This document shows, in pieces, positions 48,789 to 63,572 of a DNA stretch of 64,000 nt (position 1 is its first letter; each line of letters starts with the position of its first letter). Location of the stretch: contig NW_002060943.1 in NCBI RefSeq assembly GCF_000150275.1, forward strand, positions 10,683,064 through 10,747,063, read 5' to 3'. Under the pieces are notes generated by a model that had not been told where the DNA came from, ran no database searches, and saw only the letters and a list, made by a program, of their open reading frames with translations. The stretch is from Trichoplax adhaerens (Eukaryota; Placozoa; Uniplacotomia; Trichoplacea; Trichoplacidae). A program made the position numbers and the translations under genes.

Positions 48789-51700
48789 ATGAATACCAGA
48801 TACAATTTATATTTTCTTATCTTCATCCTTTTAAACCTATCATCACAAAGCGAGAAAATAAATTTATACATTGGCGGTTTTTTCCCAATAGATAATGTTG
48901 GCTGGAATGGAAGTGGTTTAATACCGGCTACTCAAATGGCTCTTGATGATATTAATGCTAGGGAAGACATTTTACCCAATTATCAACTCAATCTAATTAT
49001 TGGAAATACGAAAGTAAGCAACAATGGTTAATTGATATGGCTAAATTTATTGCATTAACATTAAAATATAATTTCATCGATAAGCAAAATAATGTAACGT
49101 TAGTATCAAGTGTAAGAAATCTAGTACTTTTCATTATTGTATTTACCATTACGAGTATTCTAAATTTGATTGAACTGACATATTATAAACTACAATATAT
49201 TATATAAATTTATATCACGTAAAAAATCTTGCGATATTCGTAGTTTGTCCTCCTGTGAAAGAAGATATTTTTTTCACGGTCGTCCATTTTAATGCTATGA
49301 GGGAATTTTTAAAAATTTTCTTTTAAGATAAGAGTGATTGATGTAGTGCAAAAAATAGGTTTACTTTCAGTTTTATCTCTTTAATTCGCTTGATTAATCG
49401 ATACATATAATAAAAATTGTTCAAAGGAATAAAACAAATGCGTTATACTCATGCAATTAATGGAAATTTGATCATATTTTTTTCATAGGCACTAACTAAC
49501 TTGGGTGTTAAAGTTTTATTCGACTTCATACATCTACCTCCAACAAAAATTATGCTGCTGGGTTGTGGATTTGCTCGAGTGACATCAGCTGTGGCTGGAG
49601 TTGCAAAATATTATAACTTGATTCAGGTTGTATGAATTTTAATTAAGAACAAAAATACCGAGACATATAATAATAATTCCTAGCTTATAAGAAATTTTTT
49701 AATTACTACTAAAATTACATCGTTATTCTTATAATATTGAAGAATATCATCATGCTTTTGTTCTTGGGTGTAGATTCAATTATTTTAAAACCAGACTCAG
49801 TTTGTTATTATACCAACCCCTGTACGTTATTTTGAGTCGATTGTCACTATTATATTATAAATTTAGATAGTTTGCTTCCTTTCGTATTCGTTATTTTCTT
49901 AGCCAAGAATCAGAATATTTTCTGCAATTTCTTGACTCTCAATATGCCATTATTCGCATTTATAAATCAATTAACGTGTAATCTAGGCGAAATTTTTAGT
50001 TTTTGTATCATAAAAGTTGAATTATTGCATTAATTATTGCGCTTGCCAAAGCCGTTTTCACAATTTTTCTTTCGATAACGCTGTAGGCTGAGAAAATTTT
50101 TCGACTAAAATTATATGCAGATACTTTTAGCAAATGAACAAGTGATTTCAAATATTAGCACTTTAACCGAATAATATCTTCTGTAACTTCCAGTACAAAC
50201 TACAACCACATCAAAGTACTGTATTTTTTACAAATGAAATTGTAGTATCAACTACACTTTTTCTTAATGAAGTTTTCACACTATAAAGGTGATGTAAAAA
50301 TAGCTTAGCTAGCTAACTCATCTCTAAGTGAATATTTGCAGTAGTCTATTATTATTAGTCTTTCCGTGAGAAATAGGCCACGAGTGAATTACATTCATTT
50401 CTGAAGCTTCAGTCTTAAATTAGCTAATCTTTAGCCTAACTTTTATTTGCTACGTTACTGATAGGAATTAAGCACCGTCAATTTATCGTAAGAAATATTC
50501 CATGTAAAACATTAATTTTACTGTCTTATGATGGAGATATGGATTAGCGAGTTAGCAAATAGACAGCAGTGGTACGATACCTAACTACCTATATGGACGA
50601 TATAGTTTCGTTAACTCGAAAAGAAATTATTTTGTTAATTTCATTAGTATTCTCCTAAAAGTTGCCCTAGATTTAAAGCACGAGTTTCATCAACTCTTAG
50701 TAATTGAAGCGTAGAAGGTAGAGGTGCAATGCATCAATTTACAGCAATTTCTGAACTTTGCCTATACCTTTGAAAATTATAAGATATACTATATTACACT
50801 GTTCCTGAATTAATATCAGTATAGAAATAACTTCTACGTTAATTCATTTATCCTCCAAAAAAATATTAATTTAAGATATCATAACCGAATTAAAGAATAT
50901 TCAAAGTGACGTCATTAAATTTATAAGAAAATTCGTGCCTACTTTACACAATTTAGAATAACACGTGTCATTGTATCAGATGATAATAACGGCAACACAA
51001 CAGTTCTAGCACTAGAATTAAATTATTGCACTATATTGATACGATATTCGTAGGAATAAAAGGGATAGTGAAATCTTTAATCAGTATTAGCAGTTAATTG
51101 ATGCCCGTGGCTGTATAAGTGATATAATACGGGTTTGGACAATATATATGATGATAAAATCATCATTTGTATCAATTTCATATGTCATTACCAAATGAAT
51201 AATCCGGAACCTATACGGATGATAATGGGCTATATCCATTATAATAACATCTTAAAACTACAGAGAAACTTAAATATCTACATTGAATTTATAAAATTCG
51301 TCTCAAAATTTGATTACAATGGTAAAGTATTTATTGATAAATCATTCAGTTATCGCACCTCATTTATTTACGATTATTGAATATTTCAGACAACGTTTTC
51401 TTCAGAGAGTATCTTGTTATCGGACAAACAAAAGTATCCATACCTTTTCCGGACTTGTTTTTCTAATAGTGCTTGGAGCTTACCGCAAGTCGTATTAGTT
51501 AAACATTTCAATTGGACTAAAGTAGCTACTATTGCGAGAAGAAGCGAAGTTTACGATGCAGTAAGTTAATAAACAACATTAGTTGATAAAATACGAACAA
51601 AGACCGCTAAATTATGTAAGCCTGATTCATTTTTGCTATCCAAATAACACTCATTGGATCATTTATTTCAGCTATAATACCAGTTACTCCTGTACACGCT

Positions 51701-54700
51701 TAGTTGCGTGTTTCTAATAATTAAGTTCATTACATATTCTTGCTAAATCTCAGTTTGCATCAATAAGGTAATTTTTACCTAAACCTTTAAACGTAACCTA
51801 GTCTGACAAGCTCAATCCAACATTCCGTAAATTATTGAGCATTCACTAAAAACGGGACTTTTGATATTAGAGCATTGAAAGGCTACTAAATGACTTACAT
51901 CACGAGAAGATTAAAGTCATTGCAGCTGAAGGGTTTATCGCAGGAACTAATGTTAACCGCCAAATTGGAAATCTCAAGGTATTTAGATAAGATGTTTTTG
52001 AGCCTAAATCTTCATTTTAATTCCGTATAAATGCTTCCATTTTTTTTAAGTTCATCAAATTTAAACGTTATTTTCGTGGATTTTATCACTTTACCATCTA
52101 ATATAGCCTGAATTTATAATTAGTTGATTTATTAACTCATAATTTTATAGTTAAAATATTTATGATCGTAAAAATGACACTTAAAATCTCTGCATTTTAT
52201 GAGAGCATATCCCTAAAGAATGACTGTAGTAATACAGTAAATGTAAATGTAGACTGCTAATTACGAAATTGGATAACATTTGTAGGAAAAAGAAGCGAGA
52301 ATTATCATTGGACACTTTCAAGAAGAAGATGCACTGGAAATATTTTGCCAGGTTAGTATAACGATTGAGCGAACTTCTAATAGTGGTATCTGTATCGGAT
52401 AGATATCACCTGCCAGAGCACATTATCTTTTCTGAGGTAAATTCCTTAGTAATAATTTTCATAGCCTTTGGTATAGTTTCGTAGCACGCATAAAGTAGCA
52501 GCAAAGTCTTATTTTTTTTAAATCAAAATAAGAGGAGCCATACGAAGGCTATTACATTAGAATAGTATTAGTATCCCATTTAGAATTCCTTATGATAATT
52601 GAATAATGAAATTTTGCGACACTGCAAGCCAAGAATAACTTTTCAGCAGAGAATTTATAACATCTGCTCTTTACTTATCACACTAATCCTAAATTTAATA
52701 ATCAATAGTCACTATCAAACATGTAAGAGTATTTGCTATATTATAATTTGAAATCAAATAAAATTATGATCATAGCATTATTAAGCAAAACATCAATAAT
52801 GAGCTACGTCTGCATAAATTACAATACCGTTACTTAGTTCAAGAAATTTTGAATCATAGAATTCAGTCGCAATTATTCACTTAAAAGAATAACTTTTAAA
52901 TAAATATAAACAGATTCAAATCATATCAAGATCCTGTCATATAAAATTGTAAGTATTCAATACTGTAACATAATACATTGTAATATACCTTCAGGCTTAC
53001 AAGCATGGAATGTATGGAGCTGATTATGTCTGGATTGTACCTGGCTTTCTGTCTTCTACGTTCTGGGATAAAGCCGTTAACGTAAAACACGTTAATTGTA
53101 CACCACAAGAAATTGCCATAGCCGCCAATTATTCTCTCTCAATCGATTTTGCTACGATTAATACTGCTGATGAAACTACCATATCTGGCATGGTTCGATG
53201 CTTTATTTTTCTATACTGTATTATCCTTATCGTACTCGTATATCTGATCTAGCTCAGATTAAATATGATATATGTCTATGTTATATTTTTTACATATACA
53301 TAGACACCACAATCATTTGATATTAGATATCATAACTGGCCATCAATTGTCAATCATACTTATTGGCCTAATAGTTACGCTGGTTTTACATACGATGCTG
53401 TTTGGGCAGAAGCTTTAGCTTTAAACAGTTCTCTTAGTCGAATAACAAAACTTAATCGAAGTTTGGACGATTTTCGGTACAGCGATAGTGAAATGGCAGG
53501 AATTTTTAAAGAGGAAATGTATCGAGTCAATTTTTCTGGGATAAGTGTAAGTCTTTATATGAGCAATATTAAGATTATTTAGCGAAAAGTGTTAAATGTA
53601 TAGACGAATATCAATATCTTAAGACGACAATAGTAGTTTATTATAAATTTCTAGCTTTACAAATGACTGTTTAATTTTCAAGTATTGAAACTTGCCCTTA
53701 TGATAGAAATACGTTGAAAAATCAATTATTAAATATTATACATGTGATACTTTCGAAAGATTTGCGTTCGTCATAATCGCAAGAAATTACAGAGATCAAC
53801 TAGAGAAATAAGAGTTTAATTTCAGCTGGCGTTAGAGGAAAAACCGCATACGATTACAGCATATATACAGGACGAGGACTAGTCAAGCAGATAACGTAAA
53901 ATAGGATGGGTAAAGCGTACAAGCTTACCGTACCACTAGCTAATAAGATAGATGTCTAAGAGTTACTTTTATAATATAAGAAACTCTGATTAAATACTTA
54001 GATCAGCTCGGGGATTAACAGAAGGAAAATTGGTCGAAATGACATTAATATTAATGTTATAATTTTGTACTGTAATACTTACTATCTTAGTTCCATATTT
54101 AACTTTCATCTTCGATCTAACATTGTTTCCATAGAATATAATCGAATTCAACAAATACGGTGATGTACTCCCACATACCACCTACTTAGTTCAACATCAA
54201 GGTTAGAAAAGCTGATGTAATATATGACTCAGAGAAAGTTCTATAAATAATAAGTCACTGTCACAATTTCTTTTACAAACTTTTCTTTCATAGCTTTGTG
54301 AGCGATACTAGTCTACTAGAATACTTATAATTCCCTTTACTGATAAAGATCTAATATAAGATACAACCACACAAGTATAAAGTAGTTCCAGTAGAAATGG
54401 TAAATTAATTTTATTAGGCTAAGGTCCATTAGTAGCTAATGGTAAATAAAATCAATACAGTATCTCGGACATTACTCCATAACAGTCACATATTAACAAT
54501 TTCATAAAGTAATCATTAATATTCTTGTATGTATTTGCACCCATAATCATATGCAGGTGAAGTTAAAAGAGCGGTGGCTACGATAATAGCTAAAGAAGGG
54601 CTAATCGATTTCTATGCAGCCTCTCCAAATGTTATCAGATGGGCAGGTTAAAAGAGTTTATTAACACTGGCGATTTTACACCCTATATAATATAATATAA

Positions 54701-57369
54701 TCGTATATTGCATTGCTTCTCTAAATAGTACGGTAACTACATGGTAATACTGTTATCCGAATGATTTATGTTATAATTATAGTGTTGTTCTTTCTCTGAT
54801 CAGGCAAAGGACCTCCAGCAAGCCAAATCAAGCTTGTCTATGTTGAGCGTAAAGTTCCTATTAATGTATTTATCATTATGGTTGTCTTATCTTGCATGGC
54901 TATACTTTTAGCGATTGCTTTCCTGATTTATAATAACAAGTACAGAAACGAAAGGTAATATTATATTGAATATTCAACATTCTGATTAATATCTAATTAG
55001 GAGATACTATAAGCTATTAATTCCATCTTAGTAGTATCGGTTCAAACAAATCTCTGTTCCGGCTTAATAACCTTTTCTCAGATAAATTTTAATTAATTTT
55101 CATAATAATTCATTTATGAAGGAATTTGGTAGATTATGAAACTGTATTAACTGAATGCGAAAAATTTCTTTAATATTGAAGCGAATGCAACAAATATTTA
55201 GCAGTTACTGTTAGATTTAGTTAAATTTAAGTCATAGTCATACTTAATTTATTTGTTTACTAAACGATCTCAAACACATACAATAGTTGTATATTACCAA
55301 TAGGTAAATTGTTTTATTTTCTATCGGAACACGTATGCCTACCTATTCAACAGTATCACTCGAGCCATAGTATATGCCTGAATGTATGCTACTCAAATTA
55401 GCATATTGATTAAAATTTCAATAGCATTTTCTAATCGAATCGTTATTTTAGGCATTATTATGCTATAACTAACACTGCTAGTAAAAAATTTTATTATTTT
55501 CTCCTTAGGGTTATTAAAATGTCTAGTCCAAATCTAAACAACTTAATTATAGTTGGATGTGTAAGCTTGTACTTGTCAATTATTGCCAGAGGAGCAATTA
55601 GCATCATTGTATCTCCTGTCTTTTGCATGGTAAGGGATCTTTCAGCCATCGTATGATACATGTACGTAGCATATTTTTTGGGGGATGCGTAAGGGAAATT
55701 GATTACTTAGTTTTATATTTTAAGATGAAGATTTTGAGTACAAGAATTGATTTACTGTATACCTACATAGTAAATTATATTTGACTATAAGTCTCAAGAT
55801 AGAGAAGACCTCTATCTGTCTCATTGCTTCAATCATATGCTGTATATTAGCTGATTTAATATTAACATGTTTAACGTATGGTTGATTTTGATTAAAAGTT
55901 GGCTCCGTGGTTGACAACACTAGGATTTGCAACAGTATCAGGATCAATGTTTGCTAAAACGTACCGGGCTTATAAGATCTTAACTACTAAGAAACGAATT
56001 TCTGTGAGTATCATTTTAAAACAATATTTTATCGCTTATGAATCATCTGATAGATACGAATTTATCATTAATAATGTTATAAGGATTACGTTAAATTAAT
56101 ACTACATTATAATTACGATATTCTATAGCCATATTTGTATTAAAGATAGCGTATTATACTTTAACATAGCCGATCCTTTAAATTTTTTCCTCCTTTTTTT
56201 CCAATTAAATCGATATTAATCAGCCAATACACGATTATCACTTGTATGAAATTGTGGCCGCCTTAATCCTTGCTGAAACCGTAATACTCACTACCTGGAC
56301 ATTTATTGATCCAATGAAACCAATATATAAATTATTACCAAGAGAGGTTTGAACTTTTTAATAACCTGATTCTTGATATCGCTTTTTATCTTATCTACCT
56401 TTGCTAATGAGGAATATTAGAATGATTTTCGCACGGTATCTTCGATAAGAATGATTGCAAGCCATTTTAGATTCTTCTTATCGCATTACTATGAATTTTA
56501 ATCATCACCTTTAAGCATATATGCCAACTTTTTAAAAGAAAGTCGGTTATTGCATCAATATGAATCGAAATTAATTATCTTCATACAATGTATAAACCTA
56601 TTAAACGAAAGAAACCAATGTTTCACTAACATAAGCACTCTATTCCGGAATAATCCGGCTATTAATGATACCACTATAACAATATCTTTTTACCTCCTAA
56701 TATATATCTTGCAGTAAATTAAGATTCTCTCAATCATTTCCATAAACAGGTCTCGTCTAATCAGCAATCATTGGTGGTCATTCCGCAGTTATTGGAATGC
56801 AATTGTCTACATAACATCATTTGGCTCGCGACTATTTTAACACTTAATGTATTTGTACTAATTTTTGGTGCGTTCTTAGCATATGAAGCGAGAAATATAA
56901 AATTATCAGTTATGAATGAATCCAAACAAATCGCTTTATGCATTTATAACGTGGCATTATTATGTACTATTGTCATCCCAATCTCATTTTTTCTACCTAA
57001 TACATTTGGAGAAACATATATTGCTTCAAGCGGTTTGATTTTATACTGTACTACTACTACTCTTTGCATCTTCTTTGTTCCGAAGGTAATTTTATAACAG
57101 TTTCGCTACTGATATTTCGAACTATTCGAAGATGGTATCATATACTATGTTACATCGGCATTAGTTTTTAATTCAAGAAAGATATTTGATGGCAACTGAT
57201 AAGATATAAATACATTTTGTTTCAGGTCAAGCTTAACAAAAGCGACGCTCTAACTATTACTAGCCAACTAGTATCAGTAAGTCGAAATAAAAGATCGCCT
57301 CTACGTATTCGTAATAAGACTACATTGATAAGTATGGGATCCAGTAAGTCAGATATCGTTCAGAAATAA
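48789..57369 (+). CDS. GABA-B-like class C receptor, copy B (intact)
   Basis: Tandem paralogue of copy A with the same 15-exon structure. Exons: 48789-49013, 49489-49626, 51390-51560, 51871-51978, 52286-52351, 52995-53192, 53304-53546, 54135-54201, 54557-54646, 54804-54954, 55509-55629, 55899-56003, 56224-56346, 56750-57085 and 57226-57369 (TAA). The joined protein is 761 residues, and every phase fits. It has a signal peptide, a Venus flytrap with LLGCGFARVTSAVAG and FPYLFRTCFS-type landmarks, ERKVPINVFIIM leading into TM1, KMSSPNLNNLI before TM2, SMFAKTYRAYKI after TM3, TFIDPMKP after TM4, and LLECNC, AYEAR, NESKQIALCIYNVALLC and FFVPK in TM5-7. The exon 2 donor is normal (CAG|GTTGTA). The intracellular tail is short (47 residues, Ser/Lys-rich) with no coiled coil or RSRR-type ER retention signal, so the heterodimer logic of vertebrate GABBR1/2 may not apply. 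Exons 6-7 are nearly identical to copy A. Confidence 0.9.
52993..53666. repeat. Near-identical block shared with copy A (conversion tract, B side)
   Basis: Counterpart of 38809-39482. Outside it, copies A and B differ at many coding positions, and their introns do not align by eye. The left edge is at the exon 6 acceptor, and the right edge is about 120 bp inside intron 7. Confidence 0.95.
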
Positions 57370-60300
57370 ACCAGTCTACTACAAAATGGTTGCCAAAATT
57401 CCTGCTGTAATTGCGAAATATATATAATATCTAAACGCTGGCTAGATGCAGTACATTGTGGAATAAACTGCATCGGATTCTTATAAGTAAAGTGAAAACA
57501 CCCTACTCGCAAACATATATCTGCTCATTTAAAGAAATTTTATATAAATACATAAGTATATATATTTGCTGTATATTACACCTTAAATGCTAAGTATATT
57601 TTGCGAATGCCCTTAAGTGGCACTCATCAGTCATCGATACATGCATGAGATAGAAATTATGGATTTGGTATTTGATAAGAATTGATGAGAATCAGTGAAA
57701 TGAAATTAATACAGGCGCTATTGTCTACTTTTAAATGGAATTTTTTTATACATCTTCTTTTTGAGCAGAGACTAATCATGCAATGGTTAAATTTAAATCT
57801 AAACTTGCTTAATATGGCCACACCACTATAAACTAAACAAGTACTGTTTGCAAATAAGATAATATGAGTATTCTAAACCCTGTAAAGAATGAAAAGAGGC
57901 AAACTAAGGACTAGTAGTTTTATCTACATTACGACCAAAAATAGTTGAATAGATTTAGCACTTCAAATATTATAATATAAGCTGCGTATTTGCTTTCTCC
58001 GAATAAAAGTGAGGATATGATATAAAATTGTTGGTAAGTAACCGGTTGCAAAATACTATTTTATAGGCCACAAATGAAATATAGCAGAGTACTCAGTATC
58101 ACAGAATTAAATAAAATATAAATACCGGCTACATCTTAATAGCCCTAAACTGTTAGTATCACTAAGTATAACTTTATAATTTGGGAATTAAATGTAATTT
58201 AGTAGGTTTACCACAGACACGTTGTAGTATAGGGCCTCCAGAAACTTAGAAAGTCTATTTGCTTATGGTAATATGGGTTATTATCGCCAAACTTCTTAGA
58301 AACTATTATTAGTTTTTGAATATTTGATAAGGTAAATGTAAATGCATGTCTAATACTATTGCCCCAAAACAGTTTTCAATAAGAAACTTAGAAAATTAGG
58401 GTTGTTTTGGTAATTTTGTTTACATTTTAGCGATAAATAGTGCTAGCGTTGGCTTTTGGCTTTGTGAATTTTTCTTGATACGATATTGAGTTAATGATCA
58501 TTTCTATAATATTATGTACAGTATTTTTATTTATCTTCACACAGAATAAAGTGTCTGCAGTCTTATTTCCATAATCGTTACGATCTTGCGGTAATTACAC
58601 CGATTAGTTCATAATTAGCGCACTACTTCATAGTCCAGGTTAAACACTGATATACTTGCTACATGCTCTATCCAGTTTAGTAGTCACACACTGAATCAGA
58701 TAAGAGTCCGATATTCAGTAAGAGTCTGTATATTTTGATAGTGAAAATCATTGGTGCTACAATTTCGTGAATTATGATGGAAATCTGTAGCTTCATTGAT
58801 TACGATCAATTTCAATAAGTTGTATCAATACGTTTAATGGATAATATGGCCACGCAATGCACCGCATAGTGCATTTGATGCAGGATTGGAAATTGATTTT
58901 TCGATGCAAGTGGCTATATGAATCAATAAAAGCATTTGGTCTCTGCTACTACGGAATATTAATACATATTTATAAAGAGAATAAGTTATTTGCTGATTAT
59001 AACTATAGAATAATGTATATTCTTAAAGCTAATGATAGCGTAGCAATACAATTATCGTGTAGTGAATATATATTCGTCATGATCACACTGTGATGTGTGC
59101 GGTATGCTTTTATTAACATAACTTAACTGATAGATTTTAATGATAAATGATGTGAACTAGAAGACTATTTTGTAGCGACGCCGGAATAATTCAATCAACT
59201 AGGTAAAATGACGCCAAAAAAATTAAGGAAACTTTTCGAACTGCCAACCAAGGCAGCTGACAATAAAGATGAGTATTGTTCTCTACAGAAATTATAGCTA
59301 TTTTGCGTGAGTAAGTTTGATGGTATAAATATTTCCAGTAACTGTTTTACTGTATAGTAAAGAACTATTGACATACGAGAAAAAATTTTGTTATATTACC
59401 TCAATACATCAAATCGGCTAACTTTTTACTATACAGCACATTGTTTCTCTTACCCCTCTACGTTGCAATATTTATCCAAAACCTGTAGTAAATTGTTTTT
59501 GAAAATATTAGGGTGATATAACTATGAATTTTACCGGCCGGATACATGTGGTTCGATAAATTAAAATCTAGCAATTTTAATTTGTCAATATCGTATTATG
59601 TTTCTAAGGACACGTTGTGAAAACATCATGTAAGGAGGATGTAAATTAAAAGATCTATAAAAATGTTATAAATTACCATATGGAAAATATAAATAAACAG
59701 TAGCGTTCTCGTAGCTATATTACGGTCAGGGTTAAGCCAATAGCAACGAAATCGTTCACCTACATGGTAGAAATGAACCTAGAAATATTATCTAAAAACA
59801 TATTCCGACTTTACTTATATCACTCTTGAATAATAATTCGAGATTATCAACCGTCTTCCTATAGGAAAATCATCTCATAAACTTATTTAAATATAAAAGT
59901 AAGGCATATAATACGAGGTTATGGTGTGGAATAGTAGAGTTGTCGTACTAAAATTATACCATACACATTAATGCACACAACAAATACTTTCTTTATTGAA
60001 AAGCCGTGTTTCACATCGCAGTTTATGATAATTTCTCGTTTATAATAAATAAGTTATTCTAAAATCTGGCCCTATACGCAAAAATTACGGGACATGTCTT
60101 GAAATACATGCATTCCATAGCGATGTTAATGATATTTTAATAAACAGATGCTGTATCGCAATAAACTAAGTATTGGATTGTTAATTATTAGCTATGTTTA
60201 TTATACTATTTTTACAAGCTATAAACACTGGTAAGTAAAGATACTCTGCTGAAATAGAGATCACGATATGTAACATGATGCTGATTTACTGTTGATGCTA

Positions 60301-62867
60301 GTAATAAGAATAGATGATTAATTCATTTATTAGTCAAAAATAATCTGTATCACTCCCTTGCCGATGGTAGATTTTATATTCGTAAAAAATAAGCAGATTG
60401 TTGTCATGCAAATAGGAGTTATAGATCCTGGAGAAAAATATAAGCTGGCAATGTTAGAAAATTTATTTGCTATATGAGTATGCAATGAGAATTAGAGATG
60501 TGAGGAATTGCTATATTGTATAAAGAGCCTATTTAGAAGTAATATCTCTAATTTTCTATAAGATTTCTCTAAATATAAATCTTTTTTATATAAGACTCGT
60601 TTCTGATTTTTATAATTCTTCTACAAGTATCTATTGTAGTGTAAAGTTAATCTTGAATGGTCTTCGTACTATGAGTGCGTGAGTATTTTCGAATCGATAA
60701 TGATACAAATGGCACATACTAGTATAATAAGTAGTCATAATTTTAAATCTATCAACGCCAAAGTTTAACTGATATGCTGTAATTTAGTAAAAGAGACTAA
60801 CTGTATCATTCCAAATCAAGATATTGGCAAGACACTGGCGAAACAACAGATCATGGAGGGAAAAATTTTCAAAGACATGAAATACTTTCATCTGATTCAC
60901 GAACTTGGATCATAATTGAATTTCGAAAGACTCTTATAGGTTACGGTGTTAAATTACTGAACCAAACTGTATTATAGCGCGATAAGCAAATTTTTCTTTC
61001 CTGATCAGTTTTCATATATCTATCCATATAGTTAGTTTATTAAAGTACGATCATAATTTAGAAGAAGAATGTACCGAGTTTTTCTGTTATTGTGCTATTA
61101 AAATCTAGTTCGTTTATATATGATAGGTTATATAATCCTACTAATATATCAATAACCATGAAAGCAATCGAACTAGAACAGAGTTGCTCCTGTTAGAAAT
61201 TATTTTTAATATCTTTAGCAATAGGACTAAACAAATCTTTATTTACTGTTTATACAACAATTCTAAAATAGAATTATGGTTATACTGTAGGTTAGATTGT
61301 AAGGTTATGCAAGTATCTGTTCGTAGAAGACATCTACAATCATCGATCGTAGCATTTTTATTCACAATGTTTTTAATAATTATATAATGAATCATTTACA
61401 GATTGAACTATGTTAGCACAGTGAGAGAGACCGAGATGGCAAGATAAATACAGGCATTTCAAGAAGTATAAATAAATAGGCAACCTATAGCATATAAACC
61501 GTAGGACTTATTGTTATTACTTAGATACAGATATTCTTTAGTTAAGAACTGATTTACGTAACAAAGTAAAGCTAACAAGAAATCGGACTCATGTTATATT
61601 ATTTCTAGATACAATATTACATAAATATATTCTTTTTACGAAAACATAAAATAGAATTAAAAAAAGTAAATTAATAGCTGCCATTAATTGTGAATTCACG
61701 CAATGATCACAAAGGAATATTGCTTTCATTATTCTTTGCAAGTCTTGTCAGACACTTTATTGTTGATATAATTGCGTTAGCAGATAGCAACATAAGTTTA
61801 ATCAAGACGTTTGAACAAAGATTTAACTCCCATTATCTTGCAGTAACCCTAAACTGGGGTTACATTGCATTTAATTCAAGGTAATGAAAAAATAATGATA
61901 AGAAAATTATACCGCAGACTAAAATTAAATTTAGATGGATTAACTTTCCAGAAGATAACAGAATTTGTAGCATTAATACGTTAAAATTGAGAGAGAAAAC
62001 ATTGCCAATTACATCATTTCTACTTATTAAATTTTTAAAATAGTAAAATACTATAACAACAAATAAATATCTTAAAATTGAAAAATGAGAATGAAGAGTA
62101 TCGCAATCAAAACTGATCTGGGCGTCTATTAAATCGAAAGAAGACATAAAACCTTGAGATAACCTTAGGATAATCTGTATATTAACTAGCCGAGTCTATT
62201 TTCAACCATTTATTCGGATAATTTCATGAATAAATAATGGCAAGACTACGAAATTGCACCAAGGATGATGTAAGATTCATCCTTATAATTACATTCATCT
62301 TTTTAAAATTGTTTCAGGCTCAAATAAAGGACTAATATAGGGAAAAAGCTGTCATTGATCTTAATGGCAGGAGTCAAAAGTACATTATACTTGTAAAATA
62401 TTTACGCAGATCCGTAGATTAATGTTACTGTTATTGTTTACTATGAAATAAAGCATGACTACTGATATTCTTCTCTTTTATGTTTTTAGAATGAACTATT
62501 AGTGGATGGAAGTCGATAGATTTAGTATATTTGTAAATAAAGTCCTTTATTATTTATATTGTTCCATAAAGACATCCATTTTCGTCATTATTTTATTGGT
62601 TATTGTGTAGATATAATTGGCAACATCGGTGCTCTGATCAGATAGAATTCTTTATAATTTTTACTCTACCGTTTAATTTTAATTGATATTGAATATCTTT
62701 TCCGATCAAATTCTTCAAAGGAGTATAGGTGCCATACCAAATTAGTCTAAAATAGTAGATGTGTTCTGCCTTCTATGTAACTACAGCGCCTTTATTTTAT
62801 TTTTCATCAGCTAAACTCCTACCCATATACCTACGTTCCAGAAAATTTCTAAATAACATATTGCATT
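57370..62867. other. 5.5 kb spacer between receptor copies B and C
   Basis: AT-rich with no recognisable gene. Short ORFs at 58857-59093 and 61690-61884 (+) and 61860-62147 (-) have no family signature. A reading MTPKKLRKLFELPTKAADN at about 59208-59297 looks compositionally like an exon but stands alone. Confidence 0.5.
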
Positions 62868-63572
62868 ATGAAGCTTAAAATTATTATATTTCTGTTATTT
62901 TATATAAGTATTGAAAGCTTCTGCGAAAGTGATAAAATTGACCTGTATATTGGTGGATTTTTCCCAATCGATAATGTCGGTTGGAATGGTAGTGGCTTAG
63001 TACCAGCGTCTCAAATGGCAATCGATGATATTAACTCTAGAGATGATATATTACCTAACTATAGGCTTAATTTAATTGTTGGAAACACCAAGGTAAGAAT
63101 AACTAAAATAAACTAGATTAAAAATGATCCTACTGCTGTACTTTCTAAGGTCTATATCGTTATCACTACTTGATTCTAAATATTAAAAGTAATCTGAGAA
63201 AATTTGTTCCAAAAAATTTTTTGCCGCTAGGATTATCAATTCTTTTATAATATCATAGGATTGAATATATGCACATTACCATTGTCATGTACACGTATTT
63301 ACAGCTCTTGTTCTTAAACGTACCACAATTTAATTTATAAGGAGCATACCATTAATCCCTTTTAGTTTCACGAAAGGCTAAATCGTCTTCAAAAGTCAAT
63401 ATGATGATATTCATAGTCTATTTCCTTTATAAAGGCATCGGCTACTTTAGGTGTTAAAGTCTTATTCGATTTTATCCACCTGCCGCCAAAGAAAATAATG
63501 CTTCTAGGCTCTGGTTTTTCTCGTGTTACGTCTGCAATAGCTGGAGTAGCGAAATATTATAACTTAATTCAG
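62868..63572 (+). CDS. GABA-B-like class C receptor, copy C (5' exons, runs off window)
   Basis: Third tandem paralogue. Exon 1, 62868-63092, encodes a signal peptide, then DLYIGGFFPIDNVGWNGSG and MAIDDINSRDDILPNY. Exon 2, 63435-63572, encodes the flytrap segment with PPKKIMLLGSGFSRVTSAIA. Exon lengths (225 and 138 nt) and phases equal those of A and B, and the exon 2 donor is a normal CAG|GTTAGT. The cysteine of LLGCGF in A and B is serine here (LLGSGF). Exon 3 would be expected 1.1-1.8 kb further on, beyond the end of the window. Confidence 0.88.
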
